DNA from: Limnephilus marmoratus
Taxonomy: Eukaryota > Arthropoda > Insecta > Trichoptera > Limnephilidae
Direction of reading: 5' to 3'
Length of the DNA stretch: 64,000 nt
NCBI GenBank assembly: GCA_917880885.1
Contig: OU862913.1
Coordinates: 45,231,460 to 45,295,459 of the forward strand
The notes beneath the pieces were generated by a model. The model was not told the origin of the DNA. It worked only from the letters and a program-made list of their open reading frames with translations, and searched no databases. A program made the translations under genes and the position numbers. Of this stretch, positions 1 to 11,639 are shown piece by piece; position 1 is the stretch's first letter; every line of letters begins with the position of its first letter.

Positions 1-1760
1 TCAAATATATTTTAAAATGTTTGTAATACTTTTAACTAATACCTTTCAACTGAAATGTTTTTAATATTACTGCAATGATTTGATAAATGTACATACCTCT
101 GTAATTATGAACAAAATGTCCCTTAGTTGACAATAAATCATTATAAATGTTTGCATAATTATTGATATTAATTTTATATTGTTATTTAAACTCATAACAT
201 AATTGTTTTAGAAATAATTAAACTGTTTTTCATCATTTAGAATTATAAAAACATAACAATGTTTTGACATTTGAAATCCATAGGTAAATTCGAAAGCAAG
301 AAATTGCCATAGATAATTTAAATTATTTTGAAAAATAACTACTATTCATTGGATTAATTTTTTTTTTTTATAGAGTTCTATAATGCATATTGTCTATGAC
401 CAAATTTCTAAGCATATTTTAATAAAATGACAATAACAATTCTATTGAGGAATTGAGGTTATGTTTGACATGTAGGTATTATGAACAGTGCATTTATGAT
501 TGAAAACATTTAAAAAAATCATTACAGGTATAAAATAAAGTTCTGACACTAATATTTTAAAAGCAAAGCAAAACAAAACATAGGGCAAGTTTAAAAATAT
601 GTTAAGGGCATGCTAATATAATGAATTTAATATTTCCAAGATTCACAACAATGAAAAAAATATTTTCGTTATCACCAGTTGGTGCGCCATGTTACGGTAG
701 AAAAAGAGGAGTTGGGTGTCATGTTATGGTACTTGAATTGGGGTAGGGTTTAATGTAAGTTATTAAACAGGGTGTTAATATATCAGGGTTGTAGAATTCA
801 ATGTAATGCACTGGAAGTGCTGTGTTGTGTTTGTACCTACTATGTGATCAGTTATCATGACATTTACACCTCTTATTAAGTGGGTGCATTAAATGTTAAT
901 TATTCAGGGTTATATATATGAAGGTACACAGTTATCAGCTTTAATCCCATAGGATTTTTGGACGCCAAATCTCGTGGGTACGAGATATGCTGACTGTGTC
1001 GGTAGGCATGAGAAAACTCCCATCAGAGCGTGGGCACTGTTATTTTAATCATTGTTTTGAAGCTTGGAAAATAAGAAATAAAAGAGTGGATGTAAAACAA
1101 GATTATTATATTGGAATATTAACATACCTGTGGACCATACTAAGAGCTAGCTAAAACCTATTATTTTTATGCGACGATTCCGGATGCCTAATATCGCACC
1201 GTGGGGGGCCCCTCTCTCCCCCACGTTGCCTCCGCGCCAGGTTTGCAAGCTTCTCCATCCATCTGGGTGATTATTGCGATTGAGATCACCATGCCCATGG
1301 TGTCCATCATGTGGTTGCAGTAGTGGAAATGTCCTCCATCAGGTTGTGAAAATAATCGGCGGGGACTATACGGACGGTCGTGTCCCTTTGTATAATTGAG
1401 AATCCATCTCGTCGGATGACGGATGATAAATATAATCGCAGATTACAGTAACACTGGGTCGGTCAAGCCGCCATTATTGCACCACGGGATTCCATACTGG
1501 AATACCCGTAAACAAGAATTCTCCAGTCGCGATAACCATGTATCGGCTGGGAATAAAGGAAACTCGTTCACATTTTAAATATACTTGAAAACAACCCGCC
1601 GATTGAATATTTTACATATTATTAAATAAATTTAAGTCCACATTTTCGACTGTCGGATTTACATCCTGCCCAGGAGATGCAAATCCAAAAAGTGAGGGGA
1701 AATCGATTATTATCCCCCTATCGACCGAAAGTAAAACCACTCGGAGAAAAAGTGTATTTG
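1..1760. other. AT-rich intergenic DNA, no gene recognised
   Basis: No coding region is supported in this stretch. Bases from about 1170 to 1560 are more GC-rich than their surroundings and could be the remains of an older element or a LINE 5' leader, but no motif identifies it. Confidence 0.5.
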
Positions 1761-1819
1761 TAAGTGGCCAGTAAAATAGTTGAATTCACTACTATAGACA
1801 AATATCAACAACCCTGGGG

Positions 1820-2175
1820 TAATTTTGAACATTATTCAATTATTTTCATAACAAGTCTTAGACAAACATCAATACTTCCCACTCCAAAATGTAAAAAAAA
1901 AATTGGACAATTGAGTCATAAATATCTCGGAGCAAAATTTTTTAATTCATTACCAGAAAAAATTAGAAACATGAATACCAATATAAAAAGTTTTAAAACT
2001 CACCTAAAAAATTATACTGAAAACTTAAACTGAATGATATTAAAAAAGCAATACAATAACACCCCCCCATACACACAAGCCTTGCTTAATTATGGGGGTA
2101 CACCAAATATTCTACTATGTAATTAATTACTGTATAAAATTTATTTGTAATTTATGTACCTTATATTACTAATAA
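1820..2175 (+). pseudogene. 3' fragment of a non-LTR retrotransposon (RT C-terminus)
   Basis: The frame ending at 2033 encodes a tail of the type seen after the RT domain of CR1/Jockey-like LINEs: KKIGQLSHKYLGAKFFNSLP, then a basic helix, then a stop. It is followed by a short 3' UTR and A-rich AATAAA-like runs near 2170. Only the last 70 or so codons remain, so this is a 5'-truncated dead copy. The family call rests on similarity to the C-termini of the other LINE pieces in this window. Confidence 0.6.
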
Positions 2176-2285
2176 AAAAAATAAAAAAAAATATATAGAT
2201 ATTTTTCACGATTTCTTAGTCTGTGTCTATACTGTCTATGTATAACTCATAGATGTATATAATATAACTGGATGGATGACTCTCT

Positions 2286-3668
2286 TTGCCTCAGCGAATT
2301 TTGAGCGGTCCACCGGAAATCGACGTCCGCCATCTTGGAATGGTGCATTACTTAAATCTTACAAAACTGATCAATCAGTTTTATTGTAAGAAATTTCTCA
2401 TTTTTTTCTTCTGTTTATTTGCTTACAATAATATCATTAAAATTAGATATTTGTGCGTAATACATATTAATTACCTACAAAGTATAACTATAACAAACCA
2501 GCAGGAGGACGATGTCTCACCATCTGATTCGGAGAACGAAGAAACGTCCACAGCGATAGAGACATTGAAGATAAATAAGACTCTGATAAACTCTAGGAGT
2601 ATAATAAATCATATAAAAACAACACTCACAGAAGGAAAGGGAAAAATAACCCAAAAGGAAAAAATAAATGAAGGGATGGAGCAACTTTTCGACGTTATAG
2701 CCCAGTTAGTTGCAGAAAACAGTGAAATGAAGGGAGAATTAAAAATATTGCGACCGATTACCAAAACAATTACTCAAAATATGAATGAAGTAAAAAAAAT
2801 TATGCAAGAAAATAAATCTCTTTTCATAAACATGAACAACAAAAATGAAGAAATTAAAAAAGATATCAAAAAAATTATTGTTCCTGAAACCTACGCGGAA
2901 AAGGTAAAAAAACACGAACCGGTTGTCATTATAAAACCAAAAAAGAAAGATCAGGAAAATAGTGAAACAAAGAATGAAATAAAAGTTAATATTGACCCAG
3001 CAAATTTTGGAGTTACCGGCATGAGAAATTTTAAGGATGGAGGGGTTATAGTAGAATTTAAAAATGCCACCGATAATAATAAGGTTCATGATGAGATGAT
3101 TTCCAAAATGGGAGATAAATATTACGTGAAAATCCCTCAAACAAAAAAACCGTCTGTCAAAATTGTCGGTTTATCAGAAAAATACAGCTTTGAAGAAATA
3201 GAGAGAAAACTTAAAACTCAAAATCAGTACATTTGTGAACAAAACTCAAAAATAAAAGTGACATACATGAAAGAAATAAAAAACCAAAGAAATCAAACAA
3301 GTTTTACCATATACGCTGACGTCGACGGGGAGACTTATCACAGAATGATAAATGCAGAAAAAATAAACCTTGGCTGGGACAGGTGCAGGATTTTTGACAA
3401 CTTAAATATTATGAGGTGCTTCAAATGCAATGGATATAACCATAAGGCATTAGATTGCAAAAATCTAAAATCCTGCTCCAAATGTGCAAAACAACATGAT
3501 ATAAAAGAATGTACAGATGATGAAGATATGCAGTGCATTAATTGTCTAATGACCAGTAAAAGATTAGGACTCAAGCTTGATACAAATCATACAGCTACAA
3601 GTAAGGAATGCCCAGTATATAAAAGAAAAGTTGAAATAGAAAGGAATAAAATCGATTTTTTTGGCTAA
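2286..3668 (+). CDS. LINE ORF1 protein (gag-like, CCHC zinc knuckles)
   Basis: This is the nucleic-acid-binding, chaperone-type first protein of a LINE. The open frame runs from 2286, but its first codon is TTG; the first ATG in frame is at 2340, so the true start is unsure. About residues 85-210 are charged and helix-prone (likely coiled coil). The C-terminal part holds Cys/His knuckles, CFKCNGYNHKALDC (C-X2-C-X4-H-X4-C) and a second at CSKCAKQHDIKEC. The frame closes 52 bp before ORF2. The first 60 or so residues of the open frame are hydrophobic and unlike a LINE leader, so that part may not be translated. Confidence 0.75.
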   Translation: MPQRILSGPPEIDVRHLGMVHYLNLTKLINQFYCKKFLIFFFCLFAYNNIIKIRYLCVIHINYLQSITITNQQEDDVSPSDSENEETSTAIETLKINKTLINSRSIINHIKTTLTEGKGKITQKEKINEGMEQLFDVIAQLVAENSEMKGELKILRPITKTITQNMNEVKKIMQENKSLFINMNNKNEEIKKDIKKIIVPETYAEKVKKHEPVVIIKPKKKDQENSETKNEIKVNIDPANFGVTGMRNFKDGGVIVEFKNATDNNKVHDEMISKMGDKYYVKIPQTKKPSVKIVGLSEKYSFEEIERKLKTQNQYICEQNSKIKVTYMKEIKNQRNQTSFTIYADVDGETYHRMINAEKINLGWDRCRIFDNLNIMRCFKCNGYNHKALDCKNLKSCSKCAKQHDIKECTDDEDMQCINCLMTSKRLGLKLDTNHTATSKECPVYKRKVEIERNKIDFFG

Positions 3669-3720
3669 AGGAACAGATCTAACCAAGCTGCACTAAAAAA
3701 GGATCTATCTACAATCGATT

Positions 3721-6605
3721 ATGATGTGTAACATACATGAACATAAGTACCTCACCATCGAGAATTATAATCCCGTGATGAACTGTCTAAGAATAATGTA
3801 CTTGAACGCGAGAAGCATCCGTAATAAGTTTGACGAGATCGAAGAAAAAGTTAGAAGTTCGCTGTATATTGTACATGTCCTCGTCATCACGGAAACGTGG
3901 CTTAACGTTGGAGAAGAAAAGTTTTACTCCCTAAGTGGATACAAAAGTGTTTTTGCTTCTCGTCCCAACGAAGGAGGAGGCGGCGTAGCAATATATGTGA
4001 TTGATACGATGAAGTGTGCAATTATTGAAAATTTCTCAAATGAAAATTCCTTTTTAGGTATAAGTCTTTGTAGCAGTGATAGGAAACCGGTCAACATTTA
4101 TGCTATCTATCGAAAACCTAACTCAAACATGCAGGATTTTCTAATACATCTAGAAAGCATACTGAATGAAAGTAGACAAGATACATTAATATTCGGAGAC
4201 TTTAACATTGACATATCCATTTCCACACACTCTTCATTAAATTACTGCAACATTTTAGAATCTTACAATTTTTCAATACATAACAAAACATATCCCACGA
4301 GAGTCACTGATACAAGCAGCACCATTATAGATCACTTCATATCAAATAGGCAAAACATTCAGACTTCTATATCGAATATTGATGATCCACTTAGTGACCA
4401 TAACATACTGATTGTTGATTATAAGAACAACTTAAAAAAATGTTTTAATAATAGAACCAAATCCCGGATTACGAGACCTATCATCAACAGTTTGTCAGTA
4501 AAATCCTATCTTCTTGATAACAATTTCACGATCGACTTTAGCAACTCAGAAGACCCTTTTAAAAGTTTCAATGATCACATTAAAAAGGCAATAGAATCGG
4601 GTACAACTACACCAAAAACAGGATTAGGAAGTCGGGAACAACTGAATACTCCGTGGTTTGATTCCAAATTAAATTCCTTAATCAAAGAACGAAACCAGAT
4701 CCACAAACAATGGAAACAAGACCCTGGTAATCTTACTCTTGTAACACTTAAAAAGAGGTTGAGAAATACCATTACTAATTATAGGAGAAGTCTAAAACAC
4801 AAATATTATGCGAACAGCTTTCAACAAAACCAAAATAACCCCACGAAAACTTGGAAAATCATAAACTCTATTCTATCAAACCGAGCACATAAACCAACTA
4901 ACGAAATAGAATCCCTCATCATAAACGACTGCGAAATTAAGGATACGGGTCAAATAGCATCTGCATTCAATGAGTTTTTCCTCTCAATAGGAGAAAAGTT
5001 AGCAGCTACCATTCCGTCATTCCCGGATGACTGTAATACCGTCTTTGTGGAACCGAAGGCTTGCCAATCCTTGTACATGGCTAGGACAAACAAAGATGAG
5101 GTATTGAGGATCATCTCTAAAACAAAGTTGAAAGCAGCACCGGGACTCGATGGGGTAACACCATCAGTTCTTAAGACTTGTAAAGAAGAACTAGCGGGTC
5201 ACCTAACAGAACTTTTTAATTGGTCACTGTTCACGGGAAAGTTTCCAAATGAATTAAAGCTTGCGAAAATAATACCTAAACTTGTATTTCTAACTACCGT
5301 CCTATATCACTTCTATCGGTATTTTCAAAAGTATTTGAGACCATAATCAAAGATAGACTACTAAAATACATATCTGCGAATAATATCCTGACCCCACAAC
5401 AATATGGCTTTCGGAAAAATTCTAGTACTCAATGTGCCGCCTTTGATTTTATCTCTACCCTTCAACAGTATATAGACCAGGGTGAATATGTGGCAGCCAT
5501 ATTTATAGATCTCAAAAAAGCCTTTGATACGGTCAATCATGAAATTCTCTTAAAGAAATTGGAATATTTGGGAATTGTTGGGAAGCCCCTAAATCTCCTC
5601 CGAAGCTACTTAGATGATAGATTTTGTCTTGTTGAAGTCAAAGGAGTCTCGAGTGGCTTAGGTAGAATCACATGTGGAGTGCCACAGGGATCAATTCTTG
5701 GCCCTCTGCTTTTCTTGCTATATGTCAATGACATAACTAAATGTGGTATATCTGGAAAACTCCAACTTTATGCGGATGATACTGTAATCTACTATCACAG
5801 TACAAGCCTGAGTGACCTTGAGTCTCTAATGAATGTAGATGTCTCAATTCTAGCTAATTGGCTGCGTATTAATAAATTGAGCCTCAATATAAAAAAAACG
5901 CACTACCTAACTTTCGGTAATAAGGATTATGCGTCCATGAATATTTCACTTGGAACTGATAAACTCCAAAATATAGAAGTTACGAAATACTTAGGGCTCT
6001 TAATAGACTCTAAACTTTCGTGGAACTCCCATGTTGAGCATGTGAAATCGAAAATTTCCCCAATAACCGGTGTACTGTATCGACTCCAAGGTCTTCTCTC
6101 CACATCTCTACTACGGGCCACTTACTATGCGATGATTCACTCTCATCTGAGTTATTTAGTTAGTATCTGGGGAACTATTACTAAAAAACAAATATCAGAA
6201 ATACAGGTGATTCAAAATCGAGCTATAAGGAATATCTACCGTCTGCCGTGGGATATACATATCAAGCATATATATTCAAAGACAAACATACTTCCTTTTA
6301 CGGTCCTACCTAAATACAATATCACTAGTGCAATATTACAAATCATACATAGATCCTCACACACTACCATCAGACCAGCCTTTAATTCAGACATACACCA
6401 GCACAAAACACGATCTCAAAATCAAATACACCTAGCATCATCTACCCACACAACTAAATTTGGTATTAACTCATTACAATATACTGCATATAAACAATAC
6501 AATGCATTACCTCATGAAATAAAGCAACCAGTAGCTAACAAAAAAATATTAATTAAAACGCTTAAAGAATATTTTCTGAAAATGTTTTTAAATGATTCGC
6601 TTTAA
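3721..6605 (+). pseudogene. LINE ORF2 (endonuclease-reverse transcriptase), frameshifted
   Basis: The first half (3721-5346) carries an endonuclease/exonuclease/phosphatase domain: LNARSIRNK, ITETWL, GDFNIDIS (near 4196) and SDHNIL (near 4399). The RT begins at PGLDGVTPSVLK (near 5139). Near 5282 the expected bridge between IPK and NYRPISLLSVFSK is lost and the frame shifts. The second half resumes and shows IDLKKAFDTVNH, GVPQGSILGPLLF and the catalytic YADDT (near 5770), then the usual C-terminal extension. Domain order and motifs are classic for CR1/Jockey-clade LINEs. One lesion separates it from an intact ORF. Confidence 0.85.
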
Positions 6606-6989
6606 ATGTTTTTTAAATGATTCGCTCGCTTTCATACGTTTATTTTATTTTATTTTCTATTTTTATGGTTTATGTGTATGAATGTCTCTCAGTATTTCAA
6701 AAATCTCTATTCCTGACAATGCATCTTTTATTATTATTTTATTTATTTATATATATATATATTTTTTTTTTTTAACTTGTAATATCTATGTAATATCCAT
6801 GTAAAATGTACTTATATGTGTCTGTCCTTCCCGTAATGAGTTTGTTTCTTAACTCATTGGGAATAATGTGTTACCATGTTTTTTTTTTGTAATACATTAT
6901 AATTAATAAAATAAAAAAATATAAATAATTTAACATTAAAATACTTAACTAATTATTATAATGCTTATGAGCATAATGTATGTTGAATA

Positions 6990-7300
6990 TTGTATTTTTT
7001 TTTTAGCAATAGTTGAAAGATCTGGATATTTGTTCACAATTTTTTTCGATATTATTTGATTTTAGGTATTTGTCCACAATAATAATTGTTTTCATGTCTA
7101 CGGAGGTAGAATGACATAAGTTTTGATTTTACCTTTGAATAAGATGTCGCATTCTTAATATCTTCAGGTAAAGCGTTGAATATTTCAGGAATTTTATGCT
7201 TCTTTGTTCGATCACCGTATACATTTAAAGATTTATTAATAATTTAACATTTATGCCTAGTAGGGTAGTTGTGGTTTACAGGTTTCTTGAATTCAATCAT
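6990..7300 (-). pseudogene. Minus-strand LINE RT C-terminal fragment
   Basis: Read on the minus strand from about 7212 down, the sequence gives a conserved LINE tail (KKHKIPEIFNALPEDIKN), comparable to the tails at 1820-2033, 15123-15482 and 38504-38881. Upstream RT motifs are missing. It lies tail to tail with the preceding LINE. Confidence 0.6.
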
Positions 7301-7469
7301 TTTTTTTTTTTATTCTTGGCGGAGACGGTTTATTATTAGTTCCCGTGAGCACTTAGGCCATAGGCCCATTGTGCTATCTCCCATTTTATTTCAATCCTTT
7401 AACAACAACCCAGTTCCTTTAATAAAGTTCACCAGAGTTGTTATTGGAAATGAAGCTATATCTTCTGGT

Positions 7470-8050
7470 TCGACAATGTGTCTTCCCAGGTCTCATTTCC
7501 CCTCTTCACTCGTCCTTGGTTCCTTGAAGGCCCCACGAGGGAAGAGGGCTTCATCTCTCCTCTCTACTCCTTAGTTCCCCGAAGGCTCCACGATGGAGAA
7601 TCCACCTCCACTTGGTTTCCTAAAGGCCCCACAAGGGAAGAGTCCACCCCACCTTCGTTCTCCGAGGGCCCCAGGAGGGAATAGGACTTCATCTCTCCTC
7701 CTCATACCTCCTTGGTTCCACAAAGGTCCCAAAAGGGAAGAGGACTTCATCTCTCCTCTGCACTCCTCCTTGGTTCCACAAAGGCCCCACAAGGGAAGAG
7801 TTCACAGAGATGGTCTCATTTCTCCTCCTCACTCCTACATGGTTCCCTGAAGGACCCACATGGGAAGACGACATCATCTTTTCACTCCTCCATGAACTCC
7901 TCCAAGGGAAGAGTTCATGGAGATGGCCTCAGATCTCATATCCACGGCTTCTCCTCTTGGTTCCTCCTACAGGCCCCAGGAAGGAAGTCCACGGAGGTGG
8001 CCTCAGCACTCCTAGGTTCTCAAAAGGCCCCTAGTTTTCGAATGGTCCAA
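7470..8050. repeat. Degenerate GC-rich minisatellite, about nine units
   Basis: A phrase of the type TTGGTTCC..AAGGCCCCACAAGGGAAGAG recurs at about 7516, 7572, 7612, 7659, 7712, 7770, 7840, 7893 and 7957, so units run about 40-70 bp. Several overlapping open frames on both strands arise from the repeat and show no codon constraint. It is much more GC-rich than its flanks. Confidence 0.75.
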
Positions 8051-8711
8051 TTTTTTGTCCCACGAGTTACCGGGGAAACAGAAGGTCCACTCCAGCAGAG
8101 CCCCGAGTGCTGGAGTAAGGTCTAAATACTCCGAGATGCGACCGTGTTTTTCGGAGGCACCGATGGTGACACTGTTCCCCAGGACATTCAGCCTGAGCAC
8201 GGTAGCTCACACCTTGGCTTGGGATGGTTATTGCAGGTTTGTGTTTCCACTCCCTGAGCGATGGGTTCTCCACACTCCCTACGCTACTTAATTACCTTAA
8301 TTCAATAAATAAAGTTGTTCCAAAATTTGTTGCAATGCAACACAAAAAAACAGAAACGTAAAATGTTTAATAACATTTTTTAGTAACAAAAAACTTGGAA
8401 TTTGCCAGTTCCCTCTAAGAAGTTCCCTGAGTTCTCGTATCTCTTGTCCATTTTGCATATGGCGGCCGTCGAAACCGGAAGACCGGCCAATTTACGCGAC
8501 TCATCCATCCAGTTATATTATATATATCTATGGCTATCTAATGAAGCGTGCTTTCGTCTCTGCAATACGTGTCGTCCTGATTCAAAACTCTAATTCTACA
8601 TAATATAATTCTAATTCCGTTGTGTCCAACGTAATTAAGCTTAACTAACGCCGTAAGCCTAATAACGAGTTTTACGGAATCCATTTACTAATATTACTAA
8701 GAAAATAAATT

Positions 8712-8990
8712 ATATCTACTAAACTAAATATAAACGCTTAATACGACTTAAATGTATAATGGACAACATTTTTAATACAATAAAAATAAATTATATTACT
8801 TATTTATATTTGTCTTAAATAGTTTCTACTAACTAAGATAATTAAAATAATAATAATACTAAACTTAATATAAACGCTTAATACGGTTTAAATGTATAAT
8901 AGACATTTTTAATAAACATTTTTAATACAATAAAAATAAAATTTATTAGTTATTTATCTTTGTCTTAAATAGTTTCTACTAACAAATGAA
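8712..8990. repeat. Tandem duplication, about 140-bp AT-rich unit, two copies
   Basis: The phrase ATATAAACGCTTAATACG occurs near 8728 and again near 8870, each followed by a similar run ending in GTCTTAAATAGTTTCTACTAAC. The second copy carries a small internal expansion. No coding content is seen from 8050 to 9040. Confidence 0.7.
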
Positions 8991-9039
8991 TATATTATTT
9001 CAACTATTTATATCACCGACCAACCCTTTCAACACCTAA

Positions 9040-9600
9040 AACGTAAATTGCACGACATACTTACTGTAAATACGCATCTCAAGTATGGAACCCAGGCTAT
9101 GCAGTGCACAAAAATAGAATTGAAAGCGTTCGAAATAGATTTTTAAGGTACTTACCTCAATTTCCGCTCTTTTCGATCTCATATTAGTTATGAAGACTCT
9201 GCATAGTTCTTCAAAATATAGAAGTTAACTTGTCGAAGAAATATAGCAGATTCGGTAGGTAATGTTATTTAAAATTACACATAACTTAATCGATTGTCCT
9301 AATACTCTTCAACGCCTATCATTCCATATTCCAAATCGCAACAGCAAGCATTCAACACCTTTAATCTCACTCTTTGAAAGACCAACTCCAAACAGAGCTC
9401 ATTTATCTACAGATCCACACACTCATTTAACTTAAATTATTACCACATTGACATTTTTAACTCGACTTTACGTGACATATAAAACGAAAACTCACAAAGC
9501 AACATGACTCAAACTAGAAAGTTCAATCCCAATATATATTTTAAAAAAGTGTTAATTATGTATCATGTGTTTTATAAATAAATAAAAATTCCCGTCCTTT
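9040..9600 (+). pseudogene. Decayed LINE RT C-terminal fragment
   Basis: The plus strand near 9081 reads SQVWNPGYAVHKNRIESVRN, the thumb/C-terminal motif of CR1/Jockey-type LINEs (compare TVWNPHY..ISRLESVQRKF near 11930). Further down, near 9305, is LQRLSFHIPNRNSKHSTPL. Frameshifts and stops separate the pieces. It ends in an AT-rich stretch near 9600. Confidence 0.65.
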
Positions 9601-9696
9601 GCCTCTCAATCCTGTTCCTATCTTCCTCCCCCCCCCCTTTTTTCATACATTGTAACTAAAAAATAAATTAATTAAGAAAATACATTTACAATGTCA

Positions 9697-10205
9697 TCTT
9701 ACAAATAATTCAACACTCGTCACACACCAACACTAAACCAGCCTTTAATTCCGATATACACCAGCACAAAACACGATCACAAAATCAAATACACCTATCG
9801 TCATCTACACACACAACTAAATTTGGAATTAACTCCTTACAATACATCGCACATACGCAATACAACGCATTACCTAATGTCCTAAAACTACCAGAATCAT
9901 ACAAAAAAATATTGGCAAAGGCTCTAAAAGGATATTTTCTCAGCAACTTTTTTAACCAGTGACGAATTTAGCTGTCTTACTTTGTAACTCTTGTATATTC
10001 TTCAATTACCTTTATCAAGTATGTCTAGTCCATTTAAAAATCTATGTATTGTTCATTGATTTCCGTGTTCTTATGTAAAAATAATTTTCCTTTAGATGTA
10101 TAATGTTGTCCTTCCCGAAATGAGTTTTATTAAACTCATTGGGAGTAATGTATTATAAATTTTATGTAATAATTTTGTAATATATTATCTCTAATAAATA
10201 AAAAA
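9697..10205 (+). mobile_element. 5'-truncated copy of the 2286-6920 LINE
   Basis: It closely matches the 3' part of the main LINE: PAFNSDIHQHKTRSQNQIHL coding, then the 3' UTR with the CTCATTGGGA segment, ending in AATAAATAAAAAAA. It is flanked by an apparent 7-bp target-site duplication AATGTCA (9690-9696 and 10206-10212), as expected of target-primed reverse transcription. It retains only the last 70 or so codons of ORF2. Confidence 0.85.
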
Positions 10206-10215
10206 AATGTCACAC

Positions 10216-10375
10216 TTTTTGCTTTTGGCAATTTCCAATATAGTTATATTTAACAGAAGTGCAAAAGAAACTAATGTTCTGCAAAGGTCACCTCCTTAAT
10301 ATGCATTTGTCTTGGCTGCGTTACATTCCATAACGGATAGGAATCGGAACATTTAATTTGAACCTGATTTAACAT
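10216..10375. repeat. Left arm of a perfect 160-bp inverted repeat
   Basis: By base-by-base reading this arm is the exact reverse complement of 10999-11158. The arms are separated by 623 bp that contain the exon-1 pseudogene. The copy at 10999 matches part of the intron after gene D exon 1 (the CAGCCAAGACAAAT phrase near 52856), so the right arm is the ancestral orientation and this arm is an inverted duplicate. Confidence 0.9.
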
Positions 10376-10817
10376 TTAACATAAATTCACTTTCATCAGT
10401 GGAAAGTTCATAATTGGCATAAAACTTTTTCCACGCGATCGTAACAACAACAGTTGATACGGCAAAAAGCCACGCCTCACACGCGCCCGTATCAGCCCTT
10501 GTTACGCTAACTTCGACTGCTAATATCACAGCGTTCCTATATCACACTATTTTTTCCCGCTTGCTAGGATATTCGGGTAACTATCACGATGCTGACATCT
10601 TCAGGCATATTTCGAAAGTAAAATCTTATTATTGTATTATTTTGTAATCTCTGGTTTCCTTTCAACTTTCTCTAAAATAAATAAAATAAAAATAAATGAC
10701 CTTTTCGATGTTGTCTTATAGATGTACTAATTCAGTTCTGTCAATGTTTTGTTTCAGGTTCATTCTTTGAGCTTCGACCAGTTAGCATTATATAACAGGG
10801 GATTCAACAACAGTGCC

Positions 10818-10978
10818 ATGGATCTTACCAAAACAGGAAATATTTTTTAATCAAGACGGAACTAGGGTCCCCAGAATTAGAGCAGATGATGTAGAAATGC
10901 CATGTACGGGAATAGTGATTGACTTCCCGGATGTAAAGAAGGAATGTTTGCAAAATTCGGAGAGTACTCCGAGAAGCA
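10818..10978 (+). pseudogene. Exon-1 pseudogene of the IKTEP zinc-finger family
   Basis: The start context CAGTGCCATGGATCTT matches gene D exon 1 (52620). The expected L-N-P-E-x-V-x-I-K-T-E segment is disrupted: after ATGGATCTT the frame hits TAA within eleven codons, while IKTE-like coding and the later part, DVEMPCTGIVIDFPDVKKEC, continue in a shifted frame. The exon still ends at a good donor, AGCA|GTAAGT, in phase 1. No exon 2 or finger exon is found downstream before the hAT element at 13244. It is a dead relic, the most diverged exon 1 here. Confidence 0.8.
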
Positions 10979-10998
10979 GTAAGTTTATTGCTCTTATT

Positions 10999-11158
10999 AT
11001 GTTAAATCAGGTTCAAATTAAATGTTCCGATTCCTATCCGTTATGGAATGTAACGCAGCCAAGACAAATGCATATTAAGGAGGTGACCTTTGCAGAACAT
11101 TAGTTTCTTTTGCACTTCTGTTAAATATAACTATATTGGAAATTGCCAAAAGCAAAAA
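10999..11158. repeat. Right arm of a perfect 160-bp inverted repeat
   Basis: Exact reverse complement of 10216-10375. It begins 21 bp after the exon-1 splice donor, so it corresponds to ancestral intron 1 sequence. Confidence 0.9.
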
Positions 11159-11639
11159 ACTTTCAACCTGTAATGCTCCTAAAATTATTTTTTTTCCGAT
11201 TACTGAGGCTATTTTATTACCGAAATAGTTCATTTACTGACAACTTGCTCTCTTTCTATTTTATTTGTGAAGCGCGTATTTTTAAACACCAATAAAATAT
11301 ATGCAATTGATGCTGGAAATAATACTAAGCAAAATCTTATATTTAACCAACTGCTAGTGAGATGTAGTGTTTGTTTTTATTCTGCTTATTAAATAATGTC
11401 GCCGTATTCAAATTCGGAGGTGTGATTTTTTTAAGGTGGGGGCGGAAAATATTCAAAACGGTCACCAAAATATCACGAGCAATCCGAGGAAAAAAATAAA
11501 AATCGCGCTATCGTTCCAGTGGCTTGCATTTAATGTGAACATACAAATTATTTATACACCTAAGAACAACGTAGTAAATAATGAACTAAAAAGTCCACGA
11601 GTACCTGGAAAATGACAATACCAAATGAACAAAAGAATT

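Larger units (their letters stand above)
2286..6920 (+). mobile_element. Nearly full-length non-LTR retrotransposon (CR1/Jockey-like LINE)
   Basis: Two consecutive plus-strand coding regions, a gag-like ORF1 with zinc knuckles and an ORF2 with apurinic-type endonuclease plus reverse transcriptase, are followed by a 3' UTR ending in AT-rich repeats near 6920. This is the most complete element here. Its 3' part (from about 6340) is repeated at 9697-10205, which confirms the 3' end. The 5' end is uncertain because no target-site duplication was found. ORF2 is broken near 5285, so this copy is probably not autonomous. Confidence 0.8.
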
